A stretch of DNA of 64,000 bases from NCBI RefSeq assembly GCF_008329965.1, contig NZ_CP036150.1, positions 992,001 through 1,056,000 on the forward strand, written 5' to 3'. This document shows positions 43,482 to 51,067 of the stretch, in pieces. Both the position numbers and the translations under genes were made by a program. The notes below the pieces were generated by a model. It worked only from the letters and a program-made list of their open reading frames with translations, was not told the DNA's origin and made no database searches. Source of the DNA: Oceanispirochaeta crateris (GTDB taxonomy: Bacteria; Spirochaetota; Spirochaetia; DSM-2461). Positions within the stretch are counted from its first letter, which is position 1; every line of letters begins with the position of its first letter.

Positions 43482-44753
43482 CTATATCAAATCCGGCTGC
43501 CCCGTATTATCCAAAATGCTGGTCCAAAGGGAACTGGAAGGATCTATCTTTTTCCGCTGGCGTACGGCTTCAATAGAAGGAATATCTACGAAATGTCCGT
43601 TCCAGAGTCCTACGACCATCCCTGTCTTTCCTGCCATGGCAGCATGCACTGCGTTTTCGGCCAGACGAAAGCAAAACACGGAATCATCCGCATTGGCACG
43701 GGCCGAGCGGATTGTGTAGGAAGGATCAATATACTTAACCGAAACCGGCCTCCCGTTCTGCCTAAAATGAGCCTGAATGGCATGCTTGAGGAACACACCA
43801 ATATCACCCAATATTTCGTTCCCTGAGGCATCCTGTCCATCCGGGGGCAAAAGCTCCTTTCCAGAACCCTCTGCAACCACAATCACAGCATGAGACTTCT
43901 GTTTCAACCGTTCTTCTAGAAAATGCATCACCTTTGGAAGGGAAAAAGAGACTTCCGGAACGAGGAGTAGATTCACATCGCTGGAAGCCAAACTGGCATA
44001 GGCGGCGACAAAACCTGAATCACGGCCCATCAGCTTGACGAGGCCAACCCCATTGCGCACAGCCTTTGCCTCCATATGGGCGCTGTCTATAGACGGCTGG
44101 CTCAGAGCCACTGCTGTTTGAAAACCAAAGGTGCGCTCAGTGCAGGAAATATCATTATCAATTGTCTTGGGTATCCCAATTACGGCTATTTTGGCACCAC
44201 GGCGACTTATTTCTTCTACAAGATCCAGGGCTCCTCTCTGGGTGCCGTCTCCCCCCACGGTAAAGAGAATATCAATCTGCATCTCCTGGAGATAATCGAC
44301 CATCACTCCCACATCCTGAGGGCCCCTGGAGGAGCCAAGAATCGTCCCCCCCTTCTGATGGATGTCCTCAACCACATCCGGGTTCAGTTGAATCGGATTG
44401 TGGTGAAAATCAGGATTAAGTCCCTCATATCCATAGCGGAGTCCCAAAATATTCCGTACACCGTAGCGGTACCAAAGGACCATGGTGATGCTTCTAATCA
44501 CATCGTTTAGCCCCGGGCACAGTCCACCGCAGGTAATAATGGCTGCACGAGTTTTTTCAGGAGTAAAAAATATTTTTCGCCGGGGGCCGGAGAGCTCCAG
44601 GGAAGAGGGTTCCTGGTGATTAACCTGTCCTTTTTTCAAGATAGGATCGAGCATAATCCGGGCCTCTTCATCTGCACCTGCCACTAAAGAGGTGAGGGGG
44701 GAGGGAATACGGCATTCTCCAAGGTTGTCAATTCTGTAGTTTGTTTGATTCAT
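43482..44753 (-). CDS. 6-phosphofructokinase, ATP-type motif
   Basis: A 423-residue PFK-A superfamily enzyme. CGGLCPGLNDVIR opens the nucleotide site. The phosphoryl-donor motif reads GGDGT near residue 166, with Gly where pyrophosphate enzymes have Asp, which points to ATP. The catalytic segment is PKTIDNDI near 195, with Lys as in the long-clade PFKs. MGRDSGFVAAYA and VVAEGSG follow. It phosphorylates fructose 6-phosphate in glycolysis. AGGAG lies seven bases before the ATG. Donor assignment rests on the one motif. Confidence 0.92.
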   Translation of the reverse strand: MNQTNYRIDNLGECRIPSPLTSLVAGADEEARIMLDPILKKGQVNHQEPSSLELSGPRRKIFFTPEKTRAAIITCGGLCPGLNDVIRSITMVLWYRYGVRNILGLRYGYEGLNPDFHHNPIQLNPDVVEDIHQKGGTILGSSRGPQDVGVMVDYLQEMQIDILFTVGGDGTQRGALDLVEEISRRGAKIAVIGIPKTIDNDISCTERTFGFQTAVALSQPSIDSAHMEAKAVRNGVGLVKLMGRDSGFVAAYASLASSDVNLLLVPEVSFSLPKVMHFLEERLKQKSHAVIVVAEGSGKELLPPDGQDASGNEILGDIGVFLKHAIQAHFRQNGRPVSVKYIDPSYTIRSARANADDSVFCFRLAENAVHAAMAGKTGMVVGLWNGHFVDIPSIEAVRQRKKIDPSSSLWTSILDNTGQPDLI

Positions 44754-45324
44754 GATGATCTCCTTGGGTTAAATCATTCTTCTTCAGGAGGCTGCTATTT
44801 GAAGGATTAAAGCGGGAATTCCAGTCCTTAGGCAACGTTTCACAATATACATCTGCCGTGTTTTGTTGTCTAGCACCGGCTGTTTTTCTACACATGGAAT
44901 AGAAGAGATTCTGGGCGTCTCCCCGGCGTTGCCAGGGCCAGGCTCTGCGTGGGTTCCGTCCCTTCGGGACCGCTCTGGCGAGCGCCACTTCGATCCTTGA
45001 CGCTGGGCAGATCGGGGAAGGCCCTTTCGGGCCCGGTCTCGATTCTGGATGAAATTCGCAATATTGATTCCAATGAAAAGAAGGTTAAACTCAGCCAGGA
45101 GATACAGGATCATTACTTAAACTTCATGTAGAGCCCTTCTTCAAAAAAGAAGAAATCAATCCGGCATCGTGGCAATGGCTCTCATTCTCCCGGAGGATCT
45201 CCGGGCTGTCTGGACCAGTCTCCGGCAACACAAAAATACCAGGACATATGCCCAGTGTCTTTGTGCGAATGCAGAAACCATGACAGTAGGTAGTTCTACT
45301 ACAATTGTTTGTTATGAATCCCAT
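44754..45324. other. Intergenic region with cloverleaf repeat and gene debris
   Basis: Holds repeat copy A (44915-45003), a GGCCC-TTTC-GGGCC hairpin after it, and short frames that look like protein remnants (for example EIRNIDSNEKKVKLSQEI at about 45050-45120) but match no family I know. No complete gene is seen. Confidence 0.55.
44915..45003. repeat. Cloverleaf-like GC-rich repeat, copy A
   Basis: The outer stem GCGTC/GACGC encloses three hairpins: CCCCGGC-GTT-GCCAGGG, GTCCC-TTC-GGGAC and CGCTC-TGGC-GAGCG. The primary sequence matches copy C closely. The loop-side changes keep the pairing. Confidence 0.85.
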
Positions 45325-45645
45325 TTATCTTAATTGTCTTTTCATCAATATATCTTCTATATTTCGTCTTCCATCAATAATGGCTAGAATATACATTATG
45401 TCATTCTCAATTTTATACATAAGACGCCATGGTGAGATTATTAATTCACGGTACTTATATATGTTTTCATTTGATAATTCAGGAATAATTCTTCCTTGTT
45501 CTGGAACGGATTTTAACTTTTCAGCACTCTCTTTTATTCTAAAATACTGTTGTTTTGCAATTTGGATTTCATCGTTAGCGATATAGTCAATTATGTCATT
45601 CAAATCTCTTTTAGCCGTTTCTGTCCATTGTATTTTGCTATACAT
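45325..45645 (-). CDS. RelE/ParE family toxin
   Basis: A 106-residue toxin-fold protein: IQWTETAKRDLNDIIDYIAN at the start, RELIISPWRLMYKI in the core and AIIDGRRNIEDIL near the end. These match ParE-type toxins, which inhibit gyrase or act on RNA. The antitoxin gene lies 15 bases upstream. The pair maintains itself by addiction and may act in phage defence. Confidence 0.88.
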   Translation of the reverse strand: MYSKIQWTETAKRDLNDIIDYIANDEIQIAKQQYFRIKESAEKLKSVPEQGRIIPELSNENIYKYRELIISPWRLMYKIENDIMYILAIIDGRRNIEDILMKRQLR

Positions 45646-45660
45646 ATTTCATACCTGGAA

Positions 45661-45939
45661 TTATTTAATTTTGAATAATCTATTTTCGATTTCGTTGAAA
45701 ACATCATCTTGTTCATGAAGGTTCTTATTCTGAACATCTCTTTCACCTTCTGACAATAATTTCATTATTCCAAGACTATTTCTCATATCTTGATATGATC
45801 TTGTATCAAGTAATACCGCTTTTGCTTCTCCATTTTGCGTTATCACTATTGGATTATGGGTTTCATTTACCCTATTAAGCATTTCTGCAGCATTTGTCTT
45901 TACATAGGAGATTGATCTAATATCTTCCTTTAAGTTCAT
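45661..45939 (-). CDS. Phd/YefM family antitoxin
   Basis: A 92-residue antitoxin with the Phd signature ISYVKTNAAEMLNRVNETHN and PIVITQNGEAKAVLLDTRSY. The N-terminus binds DNA as a dimer, and the acidic C-terminus blocks the toxin. GGAGG precedes the ATG. The promoter with a dyad over the -10 element supports autoregulation. Confidence 0.9.
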   Translation of the reverse strand: MNLKEDIRSISYVKTNAAEMLNRVNETHNPIVITQNGEAKAVLLDTRSYQDMRNSLGIMKLLSEGERDVQNKNLHEQDDVFNEIENRLFKIK

Positions 45940-45951
45940 AAAAGCCTCCGT

Positions 45952-45990
45952 AAGTCTTTATATCATACTATATTTAGACTTCTTGATCAA
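45952..45990 (-). promoter_or_regulatory. Promoter and operator of the Phd/ParE operon
   Basis: On the minus strand TTGATC (45985-45990) and TATGAT (45962-45967) are 17 bases apart. AGACTT and AAGTCT at 45976-45981 and 45952-45957 form an inverted repeat centred on the -10, a likely antitoxin operator. Confidence 0.65.
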
Positions 45991-46113
45991 TTTTTGTTCA
46001 TATATATTTGATTTTCAAAGATATATATTTTAATTATTTTTTAAAGTGCCACAGGCTTCATAACATTTGGTTTTGTCGGCTCATATCACGTAGAGTTAAT
46101 AAAAGGAGACCTC

Positions 46114-46455
46114 ATGCCCACAATCGAAATCATCCATAATCCCCGGTGTTCCAAGAGCCGTGCCGCCCTGGAACTCCTCAACAAAAAGGGCCTGAGCCCT
46201 GAGGTGACTGAATACATGAAAAACCCCTTGTCAGCAGCACAACTGGAGCAGATTTCTCATAAACTGGGGCTCAAGCCATCCCAGTTCGTCCGCCAGGGGG
46301 AATACTCAAAACTCGGTATAGAGATAGCAGGGTCAGAAGAAGGGATTTTGAAACAAATGGTTGAATATCCCATACTGATTGAGCGTCCCATTGTCATCAA
46401 GGGAGACAAGGCCAGGCTGGGCCGTCCCACAGAGTCCATCCTTGAAATCATTTGA
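46114..46455 (+). CDS. arsC: ArsC family arsenate reductase
   Basis: A 113-residue thioredoxin-fold protein with HNPRCSKSRAALELL (catalytic Cys12) and RPIVIKGDKARLGRP with the conserved arginines of glutaredoxin-dependent ArsC/YfgD proteins. It would reduce arsenate to arsenite; no efflux or regulator gene is adjacent, so a general thiol role is possible. AAAGGAG precedes the ATG. Cloverleaf repeat copy B follows its stop. Confidence 0.87.
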   Translation: MPTIEIIHNPRCSKSRAALELLNKKGLSPEVTEYMKNPLSAAQLEQISHKLGLKPSQFVRQGEYSKLGIEIAGSEEGILKQMVEYPILIERPIVIKGDKARLGRPTESILEII

Positions 46456-46480
46456 AACTTTTAAGTGTGTTCTGTGCGTT

Positions 46481-46570
46481 TCCCCTGACGGGGGCGGGCC
46501 TTGCAGGGGTTCCGTCTCTCCGAGACCGCCTTTGGCGCCCTTCCAGTCCCTAACGAGCGCCGGGTGAGGC
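46481..46570. repeat. Cloverleaf-like GC-rich repeat, copy B (diverged)
   Basis: Shares GGGTTCCGTC and the two central hairpins with copies A and C, but with changed bases that still pair: GTCTC-TCC-GAGAC and CGCC-TTT-GGCG. The outer stem is unclear. It sits about 25 bases after arsC. Confidence 0.6.
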
Positions 46571-46622
46571 GGGGGGTAGGGGGCATAGTCATGGTGAATC
46601 AAAGATAAAATCTGTACAGATT

Positions 46623-46817
46623 GTATTTCATATTGACAATATGTACGGTTATGCTGAGATTCAACGCGTACCCCCCTTAATGTCCTATTTGCAAACCCAT
46701 GTTGATCACCTTAAAGAGAAGGGAACGATTGTTATTACAGGTTCACATAACTTCTTCCTGATGGAGCAGATAAGCCAGTCTTTAGCAGGAAGGCAAAACA
46801 GAAATTACCAGGATTGA
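46623..46817 (+). pseudogene. Fragment of an AAA ATPase (AAA_14/DUF4143 type)
   Basis: The frame reads DNMYGYAEIQRVPPLMSYLQ and then IVITGSHNFFLMEQISQSLA. This is the Walker B to sensor 1 part of AAA_14 ATPases (normally DEVQ.VP..LSYLQ and LTGSQNFLLM...SLAGR). The rest of the gene is gone; the frame runs into the exonuclease fragment. Confidence 0.75.
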
Positions 46818-46930
46818 GACATTATAAACTCAGTGATGTTTGTCAATATTACAATATTCCACTTAATCATCATGAAGCATTAAGTGATGCCCGGGGAGCG
46901 GCTTTAATTGCCCTGGAATTCTCAAAATAA
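46796..46930 (+). pseudogene. Fragment of a DEDDh exonuclease C-terminus
   Basis: LPGLRHYKLSDVCQYYNIPL followed by HHEALSDARGAALIALEF is the last third of an RNase T/DnaQ-like exonuclease, including the HxAxxDA motif. No N-terminal part is present. It is fused out of frame to the AAA fragment. Confidence 0.75.
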
Positions 46931-47004
46931 CAGTATGGGGAATTTCAACCAGGGGATGAGGGGTCATACCTGGCTGTTATATTGGAAAAGAACCTTCTCA
47001 TTTA

Positions 47005-47033
47005 TTGACACCCGTAACGTTGCGGGTTACAAT
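47005..47033 (+). promoter_or_regulatory. higBA promoter with internal operator
   Basis: TTGACA (47005) and TACAAT (47028) are 17 bases apart, close to consensus. The spacer holds the near-perfect palindrome ACCCGTAACGTTGCGGGT (47010-47027, 16 of 18 symmetric). The expected start of transcription is at or next to the A of the higB ATG at 47041. Confidence 0.8.
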
Positions 47034-47040
47034 TTAATGT

Positions 47041-47319
47041 ATGATAAAATCCTTCAAGCACAAAGGGCTTGAACAGTTTTTCATCTCAGGCAGCAAGAAG
47101 GGTATTCAACCTGATCATTCCAGGAAACTGGCACGTATCCTTGACCGCCTGGACGCTTCAATTACAGTACAGGACATGGCCTTACCAGGATACAAGCTCC
47201 ATCAATTATCTGGTAACGAGAAGGAGATCTGGTCGGTTTGGGTTAATGGGAATTGGAGAGTTACTTTCTTCTTCGAAGAAGGTGATGCTTATGTTGTTGA
47301 TTATAGGGACTATCATTAG
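47041..47319 (+). CDS. higB: HigB family toxin
   Basis: A 92-residue RelE-superfamily toxin. LRPLHQLSG-type features appear as YKLHQLSGNEKEIWSVWVNG and WRVTFFFEEGDAYVVDYRDY, the usual HigB ending. It should cleave mRNA on the ribosome. No ribosome site precedes the ATG, and the promoter predicts a transcript with almost no leader. Toxin first, antitoxin second is the standard order for HigBA. Confidence 0.92.
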   Translation: MIKSFKHKGLEQFFISGSKKGIQPDHSRKLARILDRLDASITVQDMALPGYKLHQLSGNEKEIWSVWVNGNWRVTFFFEEGDAYVVDYRDYH

Positions 47320-47329
47320 GAGATCTATT

Positions 47330-47644
47330 ATGACCGAAAGACGTAAACCTGTTCACCCGGGTAATGTTATAAAAGAAGATATATTAGTACCACTTGGGCT
47401 GACTGTTACTAAGGCTGCTGTAGATTTAGGTGTTTCAAGAAAGTCTCTCTCTGAACTTATTAACGAGAAAGCATCATTGAGTCCAGATATGGCAACCCGT
47501 ATTGCAAAGGCAACTAAAACCTCTCCTGAAAGTTGGCTGAATATGCAGTCCAAATTGGATTTATGGACATCAGAGCAAAAGGATATAACTGTTATCCCCT
47601 TTCCTGTATATTCTGAATCGGTGCATGATATAAAAGAAGGGTAA
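47330..47644 (+). CDS. higA: HigA family antitoxin
   Basis: A 104-residue XRE-type antitoxin: HPGNVIKEDILVPLGLTVTK at the start, then the helix-turn-helix KAAVDLGVSRKSLSELINEK and SPDMATRIAKATKTSPESWL. The ATG at 47330 follows AGGAG by seven bases. A longer open frame back to 47069 lies inside higB and is not used. It binds HigB and should repress the promoter upstream through the palindrome. Confidence 0.94.
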   Translation: MTERRKPVHPGNVIKEDILVPLGLTVTKAAVDLGVSRKSLSELINEKASLSPDMATRIAKATKTSPESWLNMQSKLDLWTSEQKDITVIPFPVYSESVHDIKEG

Positions 47645-47995
47645 TCTCACCCACTCCAAATAACTTCTAACGCCGGCTCAGATGCTTCAGTCCATTCGGT
47701 TAATGCCGGTTGCTAACGTTTCTGCACCTGTCACCCCTGTCTTAAATCCCCACAACCGTTAAGTAATCTCCCCATATAAAGCATAAAAACCTCCTCCAAA
47801 CCAATTCCCTCCTCATCTGATGTCCCTGAAGAAGTCTAACTTCGCAGTCAGAAGCCCTGCCTGATCAGGAAAAATAATCCCTCTTATCACGCTTCAGAGC
47901 TTCTGTAACTAAAAAGGACAACTATTTGTTCATTATTATTATGAAAAATAAATGCGTACATAGGCATTTACTGATATAGTAGAGGGACTGGGAGA
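47645..47995. other. Intergenic region before the WYL regulator
   Basis: No gene is seen in the first 270 bases, which contain short inverted GCCGG motifs. The last 70 bases are the conserved upstream region of the WYL gene, the part also found at the remnant at 27373. Confidence 0.5.
47950..47969. promoter_or_regulatory. Operator-like inverted repeat upstream of the WYL gene
   Basis: AAATGC and GCATTT, 8 bases apart, lie 27 bases before the start codon. The left half is kept in the remnant at 27395-27400, while the right half is ATTTGC there. Self-binding by the WYL regulator is a reasonable guess. Confidence 0.4.
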
Positions 47996-48970
47996 GTGAC
48001 AACTCACATGGGTAAGAACCAACTGGAACGGATACTTGAAATAGACCGCATCTTGCGTGATAGAGGCAGCTGCACCAAACAGGAAATGGTGGAGCGCTTT
48101 GAAGTCTCGGGCAAGTCAGTGGAACGGGACTTTTCCTATATGAGAGACCGTCTCCATACCCCTCTGGAATATAACCGCCTGGACGATCAGTACTACTACT
48201 CCGACAAGAATTACTTTCTCCCCGCTGTCAGCCTATCAGAGGGGGAAGCCCTGGCTCTGACTCTCTCCAGCGAGATTCTAAACCACTTTAATGCGGTAGG
48301 GGAGTTCGAGCAGCTGAGGGAATCCTTCAGCCGTCTCTCTGCCTACCTTCCCGATAAGGTGAAGGTGGACCTGTCTAAGATCAACAACCGGGTCAGTGTG
48401 ATCACCGAGCAGCAGACCCTCCTTCAGTCGGGTGTGTGGAAGGTCCTGATGGACTGCGTCAGGGAGAACAGATCTGTCCGTGTCCTCTACCGTAAACCTA
48501 ATAACAGAGATTATGAAGAGAAGCTTCTGGAGCCCTACTACCTGGTCGCTTTTAGAGGCAGCTGGTATATCATTGTCCATATTAAAGAGACGGATCAGAT
48601 CAGAACCTATGCCCTGAGCCGTATGAAGGACCCCTTTAAAACACAGGAGTCTTTCATCCTCCCCCCGGGTTTCAAACTGGATGATTACATAGACCCCGAG
48701 TGGGGCATATACAGCCGGAAGGATAAGTATGACTTTGTCCTGCAGTTCTCCCCCCATGCGGCAGGTTTTATCAGAGAAAAGACCTTGCATAAAGAGCAGA
48801 AGACGGAAGAGCTGGAGGATGGTTCCCTGACCTTAAGCTTCACCTCCAGCCAGATAGAGACCATAGAGCAGTGGGTCATGGGATGGGGGAGAGAGGTAAG
48901 AGTTGTGCAGCCGGCTGAGTTGATTGAGAGGATAAAGAGGACTGCCCGGGTGTTGGGGGAGATGTATTAG
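47996..48970 (+). CDS. WYL-domain transcriptional regulator (YafY-like)
   Basis: A 324-residue regulator. An N-terminal winged helix (RGSCTKQEMVERFEVSGKSV, then ERDFSYMRDRL) is followed by a WYL domain near 145-215, with LLEPYYLVAFRGSWYIIVHI and TYALSRMKD, and a WCX-type C-terminal domain. WYL proteins bind nucleic-acid-like ligands and control many phage-defence islands (BrxR, CapW). The start is GTG at 47996 or ATG at 48008. A decayed copy of its first part sits at 27373. Its base composition is more GC-rich than the next genes. Confidence 0.9.
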   Translation: MTTHMGKNQLERILEIDRILRDRGSCTKQEMVERFEVSGKSVERDFSYMRDRLHTPLEYNRLDDQYYYSDKNYFLPAVSLSEGEALALTLSSEILNHFNAVGEFEQLRESFSRLSAYLPDKVKVDLSKINNRVSVITEQQTLLQSGVWKVLMDCVRENRSVRVLYRKPNNRDYEEKLLEPYYLVAFRGSWYIIVHIKETDQIRTYALSRMKDPFKTQESFILPPGFKLDDYIDPEWGIYSRKDKYDFVLQFSPHAAGFIREKTLHKEQKTEELEDGSLTLSFTSSQIETIEQWVMGWGREVRVVQPAELIERIKRTARVLGEMY

Positions 48971-49031
48971 GGGTAGAAAGGATTGTTTTTGAGTGGGGAT
49001 GGGTTATTTCCTTTTAGAAAGATGTTTTAGG

Positions 49032-49117
49032 GCGTCTCCCTGGCGTTGCCAGGGGCAGGCTCTTCGTGGGTTTCGTCCTGCGGACCGCTCTTCGAGCGCC
49101 ACTACGATCCTTGACGC
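49032..49117. repeat. Cloverleaf-like GC-rich repeat, copy C
   Basis: The outer stem GCGTC/GACGC encloses CCCTGGC-GTT-GCCAGGG (perfect), GTCC-TGC-GGAC and CGCTC-TTC-GAGCG. It lies between the WYL gene and the DUF262 gene. Confidence 0.85.
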
Positions 49118-49199
49118 GGTTTGGCTGTGGAATTGTTTATTGAGTATAGAAATGAGTTTTTTGAGTGAATAGTTATACGGTTAGAGAAAAGGAAATAAA

Positions 49200-50882
49200 A
49201 TGCAATTTGAACAAAGTACAATATTAGGATTTTTTGACAGCTCTCAAAAAACATATGAAATTCCAGTTTATCAAAGAGCCTATTCGTGGGACGAAGAGAA
49301 CTGGGAAACATTCATTGAAGATTTGGAAGAACAAATAGAAGGAGATAACAACTATTTCTATGGAAATGTTTTATTAGAAGAAATCCAGAAGAATATAAAA
49401 TATGAGATAATTGATGGGCAACAACGGATTACTACACTAACAATTTTTTTCAGGGCCTTAATAAATATTTTTTCTGAAAGAATAAATAGTGGTGAAATAA
49501 TTGAGATAGATTTAAATGAAAAAGAATCATTATATATAAAGAATAACGGGAGAATTAAACTTCGGCCAGTTGCTTATGATCAAGCTTGCTTTGATTCAAT
49601 TATTATTGAAAATAATTCTGCGTTCAATACATCAACACCTTCGCAAGTAAGATTACAAGAAGCAAAAAAATATTTTGAAATACAATTAAGAAAATATCCC
49701 ACAGACACTTTAACAAAGATATTAACTAAAATTGAAGAAACGGAACTAACAATTATAAGGCTTGAGGGCAAAAAAGATGCAGCATTAATGTTTGAATTAG
49801 AAAATAATCGGGGAAAAGATCTTACAAACATGGAAAAGATCAAATCTTATTTCATGTATCAAATGTATGTTTTCAGTGCAACTGAGGATGTAGAAGCAAA
49901 TATTGAATATATTGCAAATATCTTTAAATCTATCTACTTGATAATAAATGATTTAGATCAATTAACGGAAGATAGTATTCTATTTTATCATAATAATGCT
50001 TATATAAATGGATTCACGTACAGAAATCTTGAAGATGTTAAGAATAAATTTAAGAAATCAAATGATAAGGTTCAATGGATAAAGCAATATGTTGAAGAAT
50101 TGCATCGATCTTTTTCAAATATTAAGAAGTTTGAGATTTCTAATGAAGTATTCGCAAACAAAATCGAAAGATTAAATATTCCAGCTTATGTTTATCCCTT
50201 TATAATAAAAGCATATAAATACAATGACGTGTCAAACGAATTGAATGATTTATTTCAAATTATGGAAATTGTTACCTTCAGAGCAAAGCTAATAAATAGT
50301 CGTGCAAATATTCAAGAAAGATTGAATACTATTTTATTGGAATATAGTGGTGATAATAAAAAACTAAGAAGTGAAATAAAAATTCAACTAAATCAAACAT
50401 GGTATTGGGGAGATGAGAATACTAAAAATTACTTGAATGGTAGTATGTATGGAAATAATGTTATACGATATTTATTATGGGAATATGAAGAATCAATTCA
50501 AATTAAAGGCTATTCAATAAACTCATATAATATTGAAAACGAACAGATAGAACATATATCCCCTCAAACTCCACCAGATGGTGAGGAAATCGAGTCAGGA
50601 TACGACACCGTAAATAATGAATACAGTGAGGAATTTATTGAAAAACGTTTAAACTCATTAGGAAATCTAATGTTAATTTCAGGCTCACATAATGCTTCTA
50701 TTGGAAATATACCTTTCAAGAATAAATTAAACACATATAAAAATAATCCACTGTTAAAACAACAATATTTAATTGAAAAATATGCAGTGCAAGATGGAAG
50801 TCATTGTGTTTGGAAAGAAAATTCAATAATTCGAAGACATAAAGATATTATTGATTTCTCACTAAAAAGATGGAGCTTGTAA
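49200..50882 (+). CDS. DUF262-DUF1524 protein, GmrSD-like type IV restriction enzyme
   Basis: A 560-residue single-chain protein. DUF262 (GmrS-like) has IPVYQRAYSW at 21-30 and IDGQQRITTL at 71-80, the ParB/Srx-like NTP site. DUF1524 (GmrD-like nuclease) has the HNH motif IEHISPQ near 450 and NSLGNLMLISGSHNASIGNI near 483. By family it cuts modified, often glucosylated, phage DNA. It is very AT-rich and stands as a single gene between repeat C and a hairpin element, so it looks like a separately acquired module. Confidence 0.9.
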   Translation: MQFEQSTILGFFDSSQKTYEIPVYQRAYSWDEENWETFIEDLEEQIEGDNNYFYGNVLLEEIQKNIKYEIIDGQQRITTLTIFFRALINIFSERINSGEIIEIDLNEKESLYIKNNGRIKLRPVAYDQACFDSIIIENNSAFNTSTPSQVRLQEAKKYFEIQLRKYPTDTLTKILTKIEETELTIIRLEGKKDAALMFELENNRGKDLTNMEKIKSYFMYQMYVFSATEDVEANIEYIANIFKSIYLIINDLDQLTEDSILFYHNNAYINGFTYRNLEDVKNKFKKSNDKVQWIKQYVEELHRSFSNIKKFEISNEVFANKIERLNIPAYVYPFIIKAYKYNDVSNELNDLFQIMEIVTFRAKLINSRANIQERLNTILLEYSGDNKKLRSEIKIQLNQTWYWGDENTKNYLNGSMYGNNVIRYLLWEYEESIQIKGYSINSYNIENEQIEHISPQTPPDGEEIESGYDTVNNEYSEEFIEKRLNSLGNLMLISGSHNASIGNIPFKNKLNTYKNNPLLKQQYLIEKYAVQDGSHCVWKENSIIRRHKDIIDFSLKRWSL

Positions 50883-50888
50883 ACAACG

Positions 50889-50997
50889 GTATAACAAACG
50901 AACGCAACTGACAATTTATTTTGTCATAGTTTTTGAATACTTAAAAACTATGACAAACCTACGGGACAGAATTGCAACTGGGGCGGGCGTTAAACGG
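50889..50997. other. attC-like hairpin element after the DUF262 gene
   Basis: GTATAAC at 50889 and GTTAAAC at 50989 resemble integron R'' and R' core sites. Between them lies a perfect 15-bp stem (50920-50934 with 50943-50957) and an 8-nt loop, without a T run. GTTATACGG just before the gene (49172) resembles GTTAAACGG at its end. No integrase is in the window. Confidence 0.35.
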
Positions 50998-51067
50998 CAG
51001 ACTGCCCCACTAAGTATGAGGGATAGAAATGGTGAAATTCCAGTTCAAAGTTAAAAGGGGATTTTAA

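Noticed and set aside
44784-45131. Overlapping open frames in the GC-rich repeat region upstream of PFK
   Set aside because: They follow the structured repeat in several frames and show no coherent protein family. Only small unrecognised remnants remain.
47069-47644. 191-codon version of the HigA antitoxin
   Set aside because: The extra 87 codons lie inside higB in another frame. The ATG at 47330 has a strong ribosome site and gives the normal family length.
47664-47764. Second attC-like site between TTCTAAC and GTTAAGT
   Set aside because: Core-like ends exist, but the inner sequences do not pair well and no matching cassette structure is present.
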